Positions 26,073 to 34,387 of a stretch of 64,000 nt of DNA are shown here, in pieces. Within the stretch, counting starts at the first letter, position 1; every line of letters begins with the position of its first letter. The stretch comes from Rhodococcus opacus B4 (GTDB lineage Bacteria; Actinomycetota; Actinomycetes; Mycobacteriales; Mycobacteriaceae), in NCBI RefSeq assembly GCF_000010805.1, contig NC_012522.1, positions 2,356,001 through 2,420,000 of the forward strand. Direction: 5' to 3'. The notes below the pieces were generated by a model. It saw only the letters and a list, made by a program, of their open reading frames with translations, was not told the DNA's origin and made no database searches. The position numbers were made by a program, and so were the translations under genes.

Positions 26073-27788
26073 CTAGACGGTGATGTCGAGGGCCCGCATC
26101 CGGACGTACAGCGTGCTTCGGCTGATGCCCAGTGCGGCCGCGGCGTGCACCTTGTTGCCGCCGCTTTCCTGCAATGCGTCGACGATGGCCTGGCGTTCGG
26201 CGCGCTCACGGCCCGCGAGCCGCGACACCCGCGTCGGGGTCCGGTAGATCTCGGGCAGATCCGCGACGGCGAGGTGCGCACTGGTGCGCCCGCGCGCGGC
26301 CGCCTGCAGCACGACCGACAGTTCCGCGATGTTGCCCGGCCAGTCGCGAGCGATCAGAGCGTCGAGCGCGCTCGCGGACAGCCGAAGGCCCGGCTCGACG
26401 GAATCGAGGACCGCCTGCGCGATGTCCGCGAATTCGCGGGTCCGTTGCCGCAGCGGCGGCAGCACCACCTGTCCGGGGCACCGGCCGACCAGACCCGCCG
26501 CGCCCGGCGGCAGGTCCGCGAGGGGCGAACTGGTCATCACGATCCGGGGCCCCGCGTCGGCCGCCAGCATCTTCACGACCAGCGGCAGCATCGATTCGGG
26601 CAGCAACTGCACCTCTTCGATCGCCAGGACCGCGGAGGGTCCGGCCGCCAGGGCGAGCAGCCGGTCGATCCAGGCGTCGACGCCGTCGAGGGCGATCGCG
26701 GCAGCGTCCATACATACGAGCGACCGGTCCCCCGCCAGATCACGGACCGCGGTGGTCCTGCCGGTTCCCGGTTCGCCGCTGATCACCACGGGATCCCGGG
26801 TCTCGCGCAGCCGCGACAACTCCGACCTGCTGCGTTCGACGACGGAACTCGACGGCGACTTGCCGCGACGGATGGGGGTGCTCGTCCGGCGGTCCGGGCG
26901 GACGACGAACACCGCACCGCCGTCGGTGCCCGCCACGTGGTCGGCCCGGACCAACGCCGGTTCGCCCGAGGACAATTGGATCCGCACCGTCTTCGACTGC
27001 TCCGGACGCAGGTTCGCCGCAAGCCCCCGCAGGGTCGCGTGATCGGACACCTGGAGCAGGTCGAGCGCGACCCGGTTGCTGAGGAGGATGTCCTCCCCGA
27101 TCGCGGTGACCGCCATCTGGTTCTGCGGCGACACCCGCTGGAACGCGTCCACGAGCCGCTGCTGCGACACCCGGGACCCCTCGAGCAACCGTCGTTCGAT
27201 GTCGCCGGCCGCGCGCGCCAGGAACGGGGCGAACAGCGGGTTGGCCCGCGACGCGACGCCCGTCATGTCGAGGATGCCCTCCACGCGGCGCGTCACCGGA
27301 TGCACGATCGGGTGTCCGTAACAGCTGAGGTCCTTGAACCGCTCGAGGTAGTGCTCCTCGCCGTGGATCACGACACCGCGCCGGACCTCCAGCGGCGTCC
27401 CCAGCGCGGTGGTCCCGACGTGGTCCTCGCCGAATCTCGACCCCAGCACCGCCCCGGCGGAGTCGATCAGGCGCTCGAGTTTGCGGCCGTCGAAGAGCCG
27501 GGCGACGATGCGGCAGTCGCGGTCGGCGAGCAGGACGCAGAAACCGGTGCCCTGGATCTGCTGTTCCATCTCGTCGAGGACGGGCCGGGCCGCCTGCAGC
27601 AGCCGGCTGGACTTGTCCAGGTCGGGGCAGGGATCACCGGTCGGCGTCGACGTCGGTTCCAGCCCGTTGAGCGCCGAACGCTTCCAGGACAATGCGATCT
27701 CCGGCCGCATCGCCGCGTGCCCGGTCGTGCCGCCAAACTCCAACCTCGACTCCTTGCCGCGCGCGGATCCGGTCGTGCAGAGGTGCAC
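26073..27788 (-). CDS. AcoR/MimR-type regulator with GAF domain and degenerate AAA+ module
   Basis: 571 residues in four parts: RPEIALSWKRS at the N-terminus; a GAF-like sensor (about 80-220); an AAA+-derived domain (about 300-500); and a Fis-type helix-turn-helix at the C-terminus (GGNKVHAAAALGISRSTLY). Walker A is degenerate, GEPGTGRTT with Arg in place of Lys. The GAFTGA loop that contacts sigma54 is absent, in keeping with actinobacteria lacking sigma54. Such proteins activate alcohol, alkene or acetoin genes by another route. A GTG start at 27788 is used; an ATG 27 codons in is possible. The regulator sits directly upstream of the ALDH-ADH genes. Confidence 0.85.
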   Translation of the reverse strand: MHLCTTGSARGKESRLEFGGTTGHAAMRPEIALSWKRSALNGLEPTSTPTGDPCPDLDKSSRLLQAARPVLDEMEQQIQGTGFCVLLADRDCRIVARLFDGRKLERLIDSAGAVLGSRFGEDHVGTTALGTPLEVRRGVVIHGEEHYLERFKDLSCYGHPIVHPVTRRVEGILDMTGVASRANPLFAPFLARAAGDIERRLLEGSRVSQQRLVDAFQRVSPQNQMAVTAIGEDILLSNRVALDLLQVSDHATLRGLAANLRPEQSKTVRIQLSSGEPALVRADHVAGTDGGAVFVVRPDRRTSTPIRRGKSPSSSVVERSRSELSRLRETRDPVVISGEPGTGRTTAVRDLAGDRSLVCMDAAAIALDGVDAWIDRLLALAAGPSAVLAIEEVQLLPESMLPLVVKMLAADAGPRIVMTSSPLADLPPGAAGLVGRCPGQVVLPPLRQRTREFADIAQAVLDSVEPGLRLSASALDALIARDWPGNIAELSVVLQAAARGRTSAHLAVADLPEIYRTPTRVSRLAGRERAERQAIVDALQESGGNKVHAAAALGISRSTLYVRMRALDITV

Positions 27789-27854
27789 GACTCACATCCG
27801 AACGTACCCACACAGTGTGACCCACGCCATAGTGCCCGTGAGCCGCGGCGAGCA

Positions 27855-27875
27855 ACTGTCCGGATTCTGGACAGT
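27855..27875. promoter_or_regulatory. Operator candidate ACTGTCC-N7-GGACAGT upstream of the AcoR-type gene
   Basis: Perfect 7-bp arms in the gap between the lipase stop (27887) and the regulator start (27788). It shares its core with 26017-26037. Probable autoregulatory site of the AcoR-type protein. Confidence 0.55.
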
Positions 27876-27886
27876 GCCCCGATCGG

Positions 27887-29041
27887 TCAGCCGAACAGGC
27901 CTCGCACGAACGGGATGGTGTCGGCCTGCGAATCGACGAGCGTGCCGCTGTGGTCGGTGGGATAGGCCTTGAACGTGACCGGCTCGCCGTTCGCGGTGAG
28001 CGCGGCGACCAGCGAGAGCGCGGACGGGGCGGGCACGTCGATGTCGGTGAGCCCCTGCCCGATGAACAGGGGACGGTCGTACCCACTCGTCGGGACGCCC
28101 ATGTAGTCCACGAGCAGGCCGTGGAAGTTCGGGATCTGGTTCAGCGGCCTGCTGAACAGGTCGCCGACCACCACGCCTTCCGCGGCGTCGTGAAGTTCGT
28201 TGACGCACAGCTGTTCCGCGGCGTCCACGTAGTGCGCGCCCAACGGGGTGAGATACGAGTCGAGGTCGATCTCGGGGTGCGCCGACCGCAGTCCCGCGAG
28301 GATGTAGAACAGGTACGACGTGAGGCCTGCGGGGATCGCGGTGGGCGGCACCCCCGGGCCGAGCGGCAGCAGTGCCAGTTCGATGTTCGCGGGGGCCCCC
28401 GTTCCCACGGCCCCGCGGTAGTCCAGCGTCTCCCCGCCGAACTCGGTGGCGTAGCGGGCGGTGGTGATCGCGGCGCCGCCACCCTGTGACTGTCCGACCA
28501 CCACCCACTTGTTCGACAGCGACCCGTCGACGGTGCGGGCGGCCTTCACCGAGTCGACGACGCTGTGCGCCTCGACCTTTCCGTCGAGGTACGGCATCAC
28601 ACCGGGGGTGCCGAGACCGACATAGTCGGTGGAGACGACGGCGTAGCCCTGCTCGAGCCAGCGTCCGAGGTACGGATAGTCCCGCTCGGGAAGGGCGGGG
28701 CCGACGCGCGAGGGTGCGCAGTCGTCCGCGAGTCCGGACGTGCCGTGCGCCCACGCGACCACCGGCCAGCCCCCGTCCGGCGCCTCCCCCGGTGGGACGT
28801 ACACCGCGCCGCTGCTGAGTGCGGCGTTTCCGTCGGACCCGATGGACCAGTAGGTGATCCGCTGCGCGTCGGCGGTGCCGGGAATCCAGAGGTCCGCGGG
28901 CAGCGGTTCGACCTCGACGACGCTACCCGGCGCCCGGTCGGGCTCGTCGGCGAACGCGGCCGGGGCGGCGAGGCAGGTGCCGCCGACCGTCAGGGAGGCG
29001 ATCGCGACGGTAACCGCGGCCCGTGCCAGTCGTGTCTTCAC
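27887..29041 (-). CDS. Secreted lipase family alpha/beta hydrolase
   Basis: 384 residues with a Sec signal peptide (hydrophobic run 8-30, predicted cleavage after AFA near residue 31). The nucleophile elbow GQSQGG gives Ser185, WAHGTSG near residue 97 forms the oxyanion region, and the late Asp and His lie in GLTDIDVP and TDHSGT. This is the pattern of secretory (LIP-type) triacylglycerol lipases and esterases. The start lies only 18 bp beyond the stop of the TnpB-like gene, so any promoter must lie within that element or its gene. Confidence 0.85.
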   Translation of the reverse strand: MKTRLARAAVTVAIASLTVGGTCLAAPAAFADEPDRAPGSVVEVEPLPADLWIPGTADAQRITYWSIGSDGNAALSSGAVYVPPGEAPDGGWPVVAWAHGTSGLADDCAPSRVGPALPERDYPYLGRWLEQGYAVVSTDYVGLGTPGVMPYLDGKVEAHSVVDSVKAARTVDGSLSNKWVVVGQSQGGGAAITTARYATEFGGETLDYRGAVGTGAPANIELALLPLGPGVPPTAIPAGLTSYLFYILAGLRSAHPEIDLDSYLTPLGAHYVDAAEQLCVNELHDAAEGVVVGDLFSRPLNQIPNFHGLLVDYMGVPTSGYDRPLFIGQGLTDIDVPAPSALSLVAALTANGEPVTFKAYPTDHSGTLVDSQADTIPFVRGLFG

Positions 29042-29059
29042 AGTCTCAAGATAGAGCGT

Positions 29060-30865
29060 CTACGTAGATCTCATACTGTCTGCCACTTGCGTGGCGTGTG
29101 TCGGAGATGGACGTGTGTCACGGCTACCCGTGTCACCGTGAGGTGGTGCGGGTTGGACCGTGTCCCACACCGACGCTTCGAGTGCAGGAACATGCTGCTT
29201 CTTAGTCACCCCCGCCCGCGCTGTCACGGTGGGCAGGCTGTGGCGGACCCGGCGGTGCCGCGGCCTGCTCGGGGTCGGACTGGTCTTGTCCCGGGACTTG
29301 CGGACCGGCGCGTGCTCGGCGACCCGGACCGCGGGCAGCTGCCCCCGCCGCCGGGTGACCTTGCCTTTGCCGAGGAGTGCGCGTTTGGCCAGGTTCACTC
29401 CGGCGATATGGTCGCGGTTGCCACTGACCCGGCAGTGTGAACACCATGCGGTGTGGTAGCCGCCGGGACGCGCAAGGGGTGCGTCGCAGCCCGGACATTG
29501 CGCGGAGGAGCCGCGGGCCGGCACCGAGACCACCGTGATGCCGACCTCTGCGGCGGTGTGCGCGAGGGCGATCACCGCCTTTCGGCGGGCGGACTGCGCG
29601 GCCCGATTGTTGTTGACCCGACCGTGCCCGCGGGACTCGAGGGTGGTCAAATCCTCCACCGCGATCACCCGCGCCCCCGCCGAGGCGGCGTAGTCGGTGA
29701 CCTGGCGGGCGAAGTGGAATCCCAATTCCCGGTTGATCTTGCTCCGTTTGACGCCCACCGCGGTGCGGTGGTCGTTGAGGACGGCGATCTTCGCCTCCAG
29801 CCTGGTGCGGACCTCGGGTTCGGCGTTGGTGGCCAGTTGCGTCAGCCGAGCGGCCTTGCGGTGCAACATCTGCCCCTCCGATTGCAGGCGGGCCAGTTTG
29901 GTCCCGAGGCCGCGGTCGTCGTACGTCCAACCCCGAAAGTCCGAGGACAACCCGTCCGGGTTCTCGGTGGTGATGGCGGCGGCACCGAGAGTAGACGGGG
30001 ACCAATCCACCCCCACCGCGACCGTGCCGGCCATCAGATCGGCGGCGGGGACGAGTTCGGTCGCCGCGCACCGCAACAACAGACCCCTTTGGTCGAGGAC
30101 CAGGGTCGGCAGATGCCAGCCGCTGACCGCCCGGCCGTCCAGGTGCCCGGGGATGGCGGCGGTCAGCCGAACCCGCCGCCACTGCGCCCGCCCCGCCGGG
30201 ACCGGGCAGGTCGGCAGCTTCACCGTCAACGTCATGACGGCATCTGAGACGGCGATGTGTGCGAGTTGTCGATCCGCGGCCGACAGCCGGGCCATCGCCG
30301 CGACCTGAGGCGGGCCCTGCATGTCGGTGATCCGCAACCGACCGGCCAGTGCCCCGCCCTCGCGGCGGGCGCGGGCAATCAGCTGGCGCCGCACGCCCCG
30401 GGCGAAACCCAATGGCACCCAGTCGCCCGGTTCGGTCGGCGGCGCCAGAGCGCCCGTGGCCGGGTCGAACCGCTGAGAGAGCGATGTGATCGCGGTGTCC
30501 CGGTAAGCGAGGATCCGCAGGGTGGCCATCACCTGCGCGGTCACCACCCGGGTCACGCGTGAGGGCACGTACACCCCGTCCGGGTAGTGCGGGTTCCAGC
30601 CGAGGCGGGCCGCGGCGACGTGCCCCTGTGCGGGCAGCCTTCGGTCCTGGTGGTCCCGTCCGGCCGCGAGGACGTCGAAGGTGACCGGCTGCCACAGCCG
30701 TGCCGTCAACTCGGCGCCGGCCGCGGCGATCAGGTCGAGCAACCACCCCACCCGGGTGTCGACGTCGTCGAGACCGATCGGCTCGCCGGTGATGTCGTCG
30801 ACCGCCACGTGGGCGCGGGTGGTGAACGCGAACTGCCGCGGCGCAGTCGATCCCGGCCCGGTCAT
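29060..30865 (-). CDS. TnpB-like RNA-guided nuclease (IS200/IS605-type OrfB), solitary
   Basis: 601 residues. The RuvC catalytic triad appears intact: Asp287 (GVDWSPSTLG), Glu404 (AVEDLTTL) and Asp485 (GNRDHIAGVNLAKR). A zinc ribbon of Cys457/460 (CPGC) and Cys475/478 (CSHC) sits between Glu404 and Asp485, as in TnpB and Cas12 proteins. An N-terminal region of about 280 residues makes it longer than ordinary TnpB. The last 100 residues are basic and low in complexity, as expected where a guide (omega) RNA overlaps the 3' end. No TnpA transposase, resolvase or CRISPR array is nearby. It may be an immobile remnant or a domesticated nuclease. Confidence 0.82.
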   Translation of the reverse strand: MTGPGSTAPRQFAFTTRAHVAVDDITGEPIGLDDVDTRVGWLLDLIAAAGAELTARLWQPVTFDVLAAGRDHQDRRLPAQGHVAAARLGWNPHYPDGVYVPSRVTRVVTAQVMATLRILAYRDTAITSLSQRFDPATGALAPPTEPGDWVPLGFARGVRRQLIARARREGGALAGRLRITDMQGPPQVAAMARLSAADRQLAHIAVSDAVMTLTVKLPTCPVPAGRAQWRRVRLTAAIPGHLDGRAVSGWHLPTLVLDQRGLLLRCAATELVPAADLMAGTVAVGVDWSPSTLGAAAITTENPDGLSSDFRGWTYDDRGLGTKLARLQSEGQMLHRKAARLTQLATNAEPEVRTRLEAKIAVLNDHRTAVGVKRSKINRELGFHFARQVTDYAASAGARVIAVEDLTTLESRGHGRVNNNRAAQSARRKAVIALAHTAAEVGITVVSVPARGSSAQCPGCDAPLARPGGYHTAWCSHCRVSGNRDHIAGVNLAKRALLGKGKVTRRRGQLPAVRVAEHAPVRKSRDKTSPTPSRPRHRRVRHSLPTVTARAGVTKKQHVPALEASVWDTVQPAPPHGDTGSRDTRPSPTHATQVADSMRST

Positions 30866-31643
30866 GCCGGCCGACCCGGCGCCAGGAACAACCCGAACTA
30901 GCCCAGGCCGATCTTCTCTTCCGAGAAGAGCCGCCGCCGCCCGACAAGCTCATCGATCACCCCCCTTTCCCGCCCTCTGCCACCCCACCTCTCGCAGGGC
31001 CTCGACTGTAACGCCGACCTCCGAGGCCGAGGGCCGCGCGATCGTCACGGCGCGATACAAACCCAACCCACGACGACGCGACAACGTCCGACACAAGAGG
31101 ATGCGTGAGCGCCGCAAGCAGGCGGCGGGCCAGGAGTCCCAGGAGTCGCGATGCGCTCCAACATCCCAGCCCGCCGAAACCCAGCCTACGAGCCGTCAGG
31201 TGGCTTGACCTCCGTTAGGAACTCAAGAACCGCTCGATCCGCGCCACCTATGAACTAAGCGAGTCGATCCCGCCGCACCGCACCACCGTGGGCCGGCCCA
31301 CAGGCCGCGTCGTCGAGCATCCGCCCGCGCCCCGCCCGCGCCCCGCCCGCTGCTCCCCGGGACACGAACCGCGATCCTCCCCAATAGATACCTCCGCCCT
31401 CCCGGGAGTCGCTCCCGCACACCCCGATACAGTTCTGCCCAGATCGGCGCCCCGGGTCCGCGAGGCCACAGAGTTGGGGACCCGAACCCGCGCGCCGAGA
31501 CGGCACCCGGGCCTCCGTCGGCGCCCTTGCGCACCCGACGACCGACAGCCCACGAACTCCGCAGACGCCAATCCGCGGTGACAGACAGGGCCAGAAACTG
31601 ACAGAGAGTATTAGATACATTGGCAACAGATGAGAGCCCCCAG
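30866..31643. other. Gene-poor tract beside the TnpB-like gene
   Basis: No reading frame here has a protein-like composition. The open frames are Arg/Pro/Ser-rich shadows without ribosome sites. One small hairpin, CTTCTC-TTCC-GAGAAG, is seen at 30913-30928 and may belong to the left end of the TnpB element. The stretch 31606-31630 is unusually AT-rich for this genome. Remnants of transferred DNA are likely, but no family was recognised. Confidence 0.5.
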
Positions 31644-31683
31644 GTGAGCGGCAATGCGTACCGGAGCACGCTTTGCCACTCAC
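31644..31683. repeat. Dispersed palindromic repeat (CACGCTTTGCCACTCACGTG family), copy 1
   Basis: A hairpin with 16-bp arms and two mismatches begins 6 bp beyond the stop codon of the MFS gene at 31690, a terminator position. Bases 31667-31686 are identical over 20 nt to 49931-49950 in another palindrome of this window. Confidence 0.65.
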
Positions 31684-31689
31684 GTGCCC

Positions 31690-33018
31690 CTACTGCTGGG
31701 CCGCGAGATCCCGTCCCCGGGTCTCCGGGATCGTGACCAGCGCGGCGATCGAGACGGCGATCAGCGCGAGTGCGTACCACTCGAACAGCTCCGGCGTGCC
31801 GCGGTCGGCGAAGAACGTCTGGACGTACGCCGCCGTCCCACCGAACGCCGCGACCCCGATCGAGTACGGCACCCCGACACCGGCGGCACGCAACCCGGTG
31901 GGGAACAGTTCGGCCATCATTGCCGGCATGACCGCCAGGATCGCGCCCATCACGAACAGTGCGATCGCCATCGCGAAGAACAGGGTGATTGCGCTGTGGC
32001 CGATCATGGCATTGAGTGGAAACAGCAGGGCGGCGATGCCGAGGTTGCCGATGTACAGCACCGGTTTGCGCCCGATCCGATCCGACACGGCGCCCCAGAA
32101 GGGCAGCGACGCAATCAGAACGAGGTTCGCCCCGACCCCGGCCCACAGAGCACCCGACGGGTCGATGCCCCGGACCGCGATCGCGTACGCCGGCGCCGAC
32201 ACCGCCCACACGTAGTAGACGACGGTGCCACCGACCGTGAAGAACAGGATCTGGAACACCTGCCTCCGGTGCGCCACGAACAGCTGCCACATCGACTGCT
32301 TCGCGGTGTCGTCACCCGACTCCTCGTAGACCTCGGTCTCGCTCATCCGGGACCGCATCCACAGCACGAACAGGCCGAGCACACCCCCCAGCAGGAACGG
32401 CACCCGCCAGCCCCAGTCGGCCATCTGCTCCGAACTCAGCGTCGTCGTGAGCAGTGCGCCGAGCAGCGTGCCCACGACAACTCCGGTGGTGTTGGAGATG
32501 TAGATGAGGCTGGACCACAGCCCGCGCCGCGCCGTCGGCGCGAATTCCACGATGTACGTCTGCGCGGACGGCAACTCGCCGCCGTGGGCGACGCCCTGCG
32601 CGAGCCGCGCCACGACGAGCACCACCGCCGCTGCGATGCCGATCGTCTGATGGGTCGGGGTCAGCCCGATGACGAGGCTGCCGACGGCCGCCAGTCCGAC
32701 GGCGAGCGTCATGGACAGCTTGCGTCCCCGGCGGTCCGACAGCCAGCCGAACAGCAGACCGCCGAACGGCCGGGCGACGAATCCGACGGCGAAGACGCCG
32801 AACGACGCGAGCAGGTCGGAGACGGCAGATCCGGTGTGGAAGAACTGCGGGGCGAAGAACGCGGCGAACGTGGCGTAGACGGTCCAGTCGAAGTACTCGA
32901 TCCCGTTGCCCGTGCCGACGCCGACGATCGCGCGCGCCTTCTCCCAACGCTCGGACCGCGGACGGACAGTGGGCGTGCCTGCGTTCACGGACCCGCTCTC
33001 GGTGGCGATCCCGGTCAT
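31690..33018 (-). CDS. MFS transporter, MHS type
   Basis: 442 residues with about 12 membrane segments. NGIEYFDWTVYATFAAFF in helix 1 and FGWLSDRRGRKLSM in the loop after helix 2 place it with the MHS sugar/aromatic acid symporters, like the gene at 1-733. The ATG at 33018 overlaps the stop of the M20 amidohydrolase gene (ATGA). It presumably imports the amide or amino-acid conjugate that the hydrolase splits. A hairpin follows its stop codon. Confidence 0.9.
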   Translation of the reverse strand: MTGIATESGSVNAGTPTVRPRSERWEKARAIVGVGTGNGIEYFDWTVYATFAAFFAPQFFHTGSAVSDLLASFGVFAVGFVARPFGGLLFGWLSDRRGRKLSMTLAVGLAAVGSLVIGLTPTHQTIGIAAAVVLVVARLAQGVAHGGELPSAQTYIVEFAPTARRGLWSSLIYISNTTGVVVGTLLGALLTTTLSSEQMADWGWRVPFLLGGVLGLFVLWMRSRMSETEVYEESGDDTAKQSMWQLFVAHRRQVFQILFFTVGGTVVYYVWAVSAPAYAIAVRGIDPSGALWAGVGANLVLIASLPFWGAVSDRIGRKPVLYIGNLGIAALLFPLNAMIGHSAITLFFAMAIALFVMGAILAVMPAMMAELFPTGLRAAGVGVPYSIGVAAFGGTAAYVQTFFADRGTPELFEWYALALIAVSIAALVTIPETRGRDLAAQQ

Positions 33019-34259
33019 CGTGCGTCGCTTCCCGCCGCTGCTGCGGCTGTGTCGAGACGGGCCTTGTCCAACCGTCGAACGGCGAGACCGGCGTAGATGG
33101 TGGCGGCGTCGGCGAGCACCGCGTCGTCGAATTGCGCTCGGGGCGAATGGTTCATGGGGGCGGCCTCGGGGTCGGCGCCCGGCATGCACGCTCCCAGTCC
33201 GATGAAGGCGCCGGGCACTTCCTGCAGCACGTAGGAGAAGTCCTCGGACCCCGACATCGGGTGCGTCACCGTCTCGTACCGGTCCTCGCCCATGAGGTCG
33301 CTGACCACCTCGGCACCGAACGCGACCTCTTTACCGTCGTTGACGGTCATCGGGAACTCGGGGTCCACGGCGACGTCGACGTCGACGCGTTGCGCGGACG
33401 CCACCCCTTCGAGCACCCGTCGCAGCGCCGCGGGCACCTTCTCGTAGGTGGCGGGCGAATAGCACCGGACCGTCGCCTCGAACCGCGCGTCGTCCGGGAT
33501 GATGTTGTGCCGCGAACCGGCCTGCACGTTCGCGACCGTGACGACGACCGGGTCGAAGACGTCGAATGTGCGGGTCACCATGGTCTGCAGCGACGTGATC
33601 ATCTCCGCCATCGCGGTGATCGGATCGCGCGCGGTCGACGGGGAGGAACCGTGTCCGCCCGCCCCGCGCACCGTGACGGTCAGCTTGTACGACGCCGCGA
33701 GCAGGGTGCCCGCCTTGGAGAAGAACCGTCCCTGCGGCTTCTGGCAGGAGAAGACGTGCATGCCGTACGCGGTGTCGGCGCGGCGACCGGACGCGTCGAG
33801 GACACCCTCGTCGACCATCACCTTCGCGCCGTCCCACCCTTCCTCCCCGGGCTGGAACATCAGGACGACGTCGCCCGCCAACCTGTCGCGGTGACGGCTG
33901 AGCAGTTGCGCGGCTCCGACGAGCGCCGCGGTGTGCAGGTCGTGCCCGCACCCGTGCATGGCGCCGTTCTGCGCCGCGTAGTCGAGTCCGGTCTGTTCGG
34001 TGACCGGGAGCCCGTCCATGTCGGCGCGCAGCAGCACCGTCTGTGCGTCGGCGGCCGAGCGTCGGCCGCCCCGGAGCACCGCGGTGACGGATGTCGTGCG
34101 GGTTCCCGTCGAGATCTCGAGCGGCAGTCCGTCCAGCGCCGCCAGGACCGTCTCCTGTGTGCGCGGCAGGTCCAGCCCGACCTCCGGTTCGCGGTGCAGT
34201 ACGCGCCGCAACTGCACGAGGTCGCCCTGTAGAGCGCGGGCGTCGTCCAAGAGATCCAT
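33015..34259 (-). CDS. M20 family amidohydrolase (hippurate/N-acyl amino acid hydrolase type)
   Basis: 414 residues of the M20D amidohydrolase/carboxypeptidase group. Metal-binding signatures are MHGCGHDLHTA (near residue 100) and FQPGEEGWDGAK, with a lid domain containing GRGHGSS-like RGAGGHGSSPS and the distal HPMSGSEDFS. Such enzymes remove acyl groups from amino acids. AAGGGAGAG precedes the ATG at 34259. It is the first gene of a two-gene operon with the MFS transporter and diverges from a double-domain Lrp-type regulator. Confidence 0.9.
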   Translation of the reverse strand: MDLLDDARALQGDLVQLRRVLHREPEVGLDLPRTQETVLAALDGLPLEISTGTRTTSVTAVLRGGRRSAADAQTVLLRADMDGLPVTEQTGLDYAAQNGAMHGCGHDLHTAALVGAAQLLSRHRDRLAGDVVLMFQPGEEGWDGAKVMVDEGVLDASGRRADTAYGMHVFSCQKPQGRFFSKAGTLLAASYKLTVTVRGAGGHGSSPSTARDPITAMAEMITSLQTMVTRTFDVFDPVVVTVANVQAGSRHNIIPDDARFEATVRCYSPATYEKVPAALRRVLEGVASAQRVDVDVAVDPEFPMTVNDGKEVAFGAEVVSDLMGEDRYETVTHPMSGSEDFSYVLQEVPGAFIGLGACMPGADPEAAPMNHSPRAQFDDAVLADAATIYAGLAVRRLDKARLDTAAAAAGSDAR

Positions 34260-34272
34260 TGCTCTCCCTTAT

Positions 34273-34311
34273 GTCGGTGGTCACTTTGGGGACCGAATGC
34301 GTCGGTGGTCA
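34273..34311. promoter_or_regulatory. Direct repeat GTCGGTGGTCA x2 in a divergent promoter region
   Basis: Two identical 11-mers start at 34273 and 34301, 28 bp apart, immediately upstream of the M20-MFS operon. Lrp/AsnC proteins bind spaced repeats, so these may be sites for the divergent regulator at 34388. Confidence 0.4.
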
Positions 34312-34387
34312 TATGCTGTGATCCACGGACCGGCGGACCGTCGAGAACGTCGAAAACGATCATTTGAACCGACCTGAGAGGTCGTAT

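Noticed and set aside
26073-27788. Calling the AcoR-type protein a sigma54 activator
   Set aside because: The GAFTGA loop is absent and Walker A is degenerate. No -24/-12 promoter was seen.
29060-30865. Reading the TnpB-like gene as a Cas12 effector of a CRISPR system
   Set aside because: No direct-repeat array, Cas1/Cas2 or spacer-like pattern was seen within the window, so a CRISPR role has no support.
30681-31208. Plus-strand open frame antisense to the TnpB start and into the gap
   Set aside because: Low-complexity basic and Ser/Pro-rich translation, no start signal, no motif.
31223-32290. Long minus-strand open frame across the MFS 3' end and the gene-poor tract
   Set aside because: Composition is Arg/Gly-rich, it lies out of frame with the clear MFS gene, and it has no ribosome site. 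It is a high-GC shadow frame.
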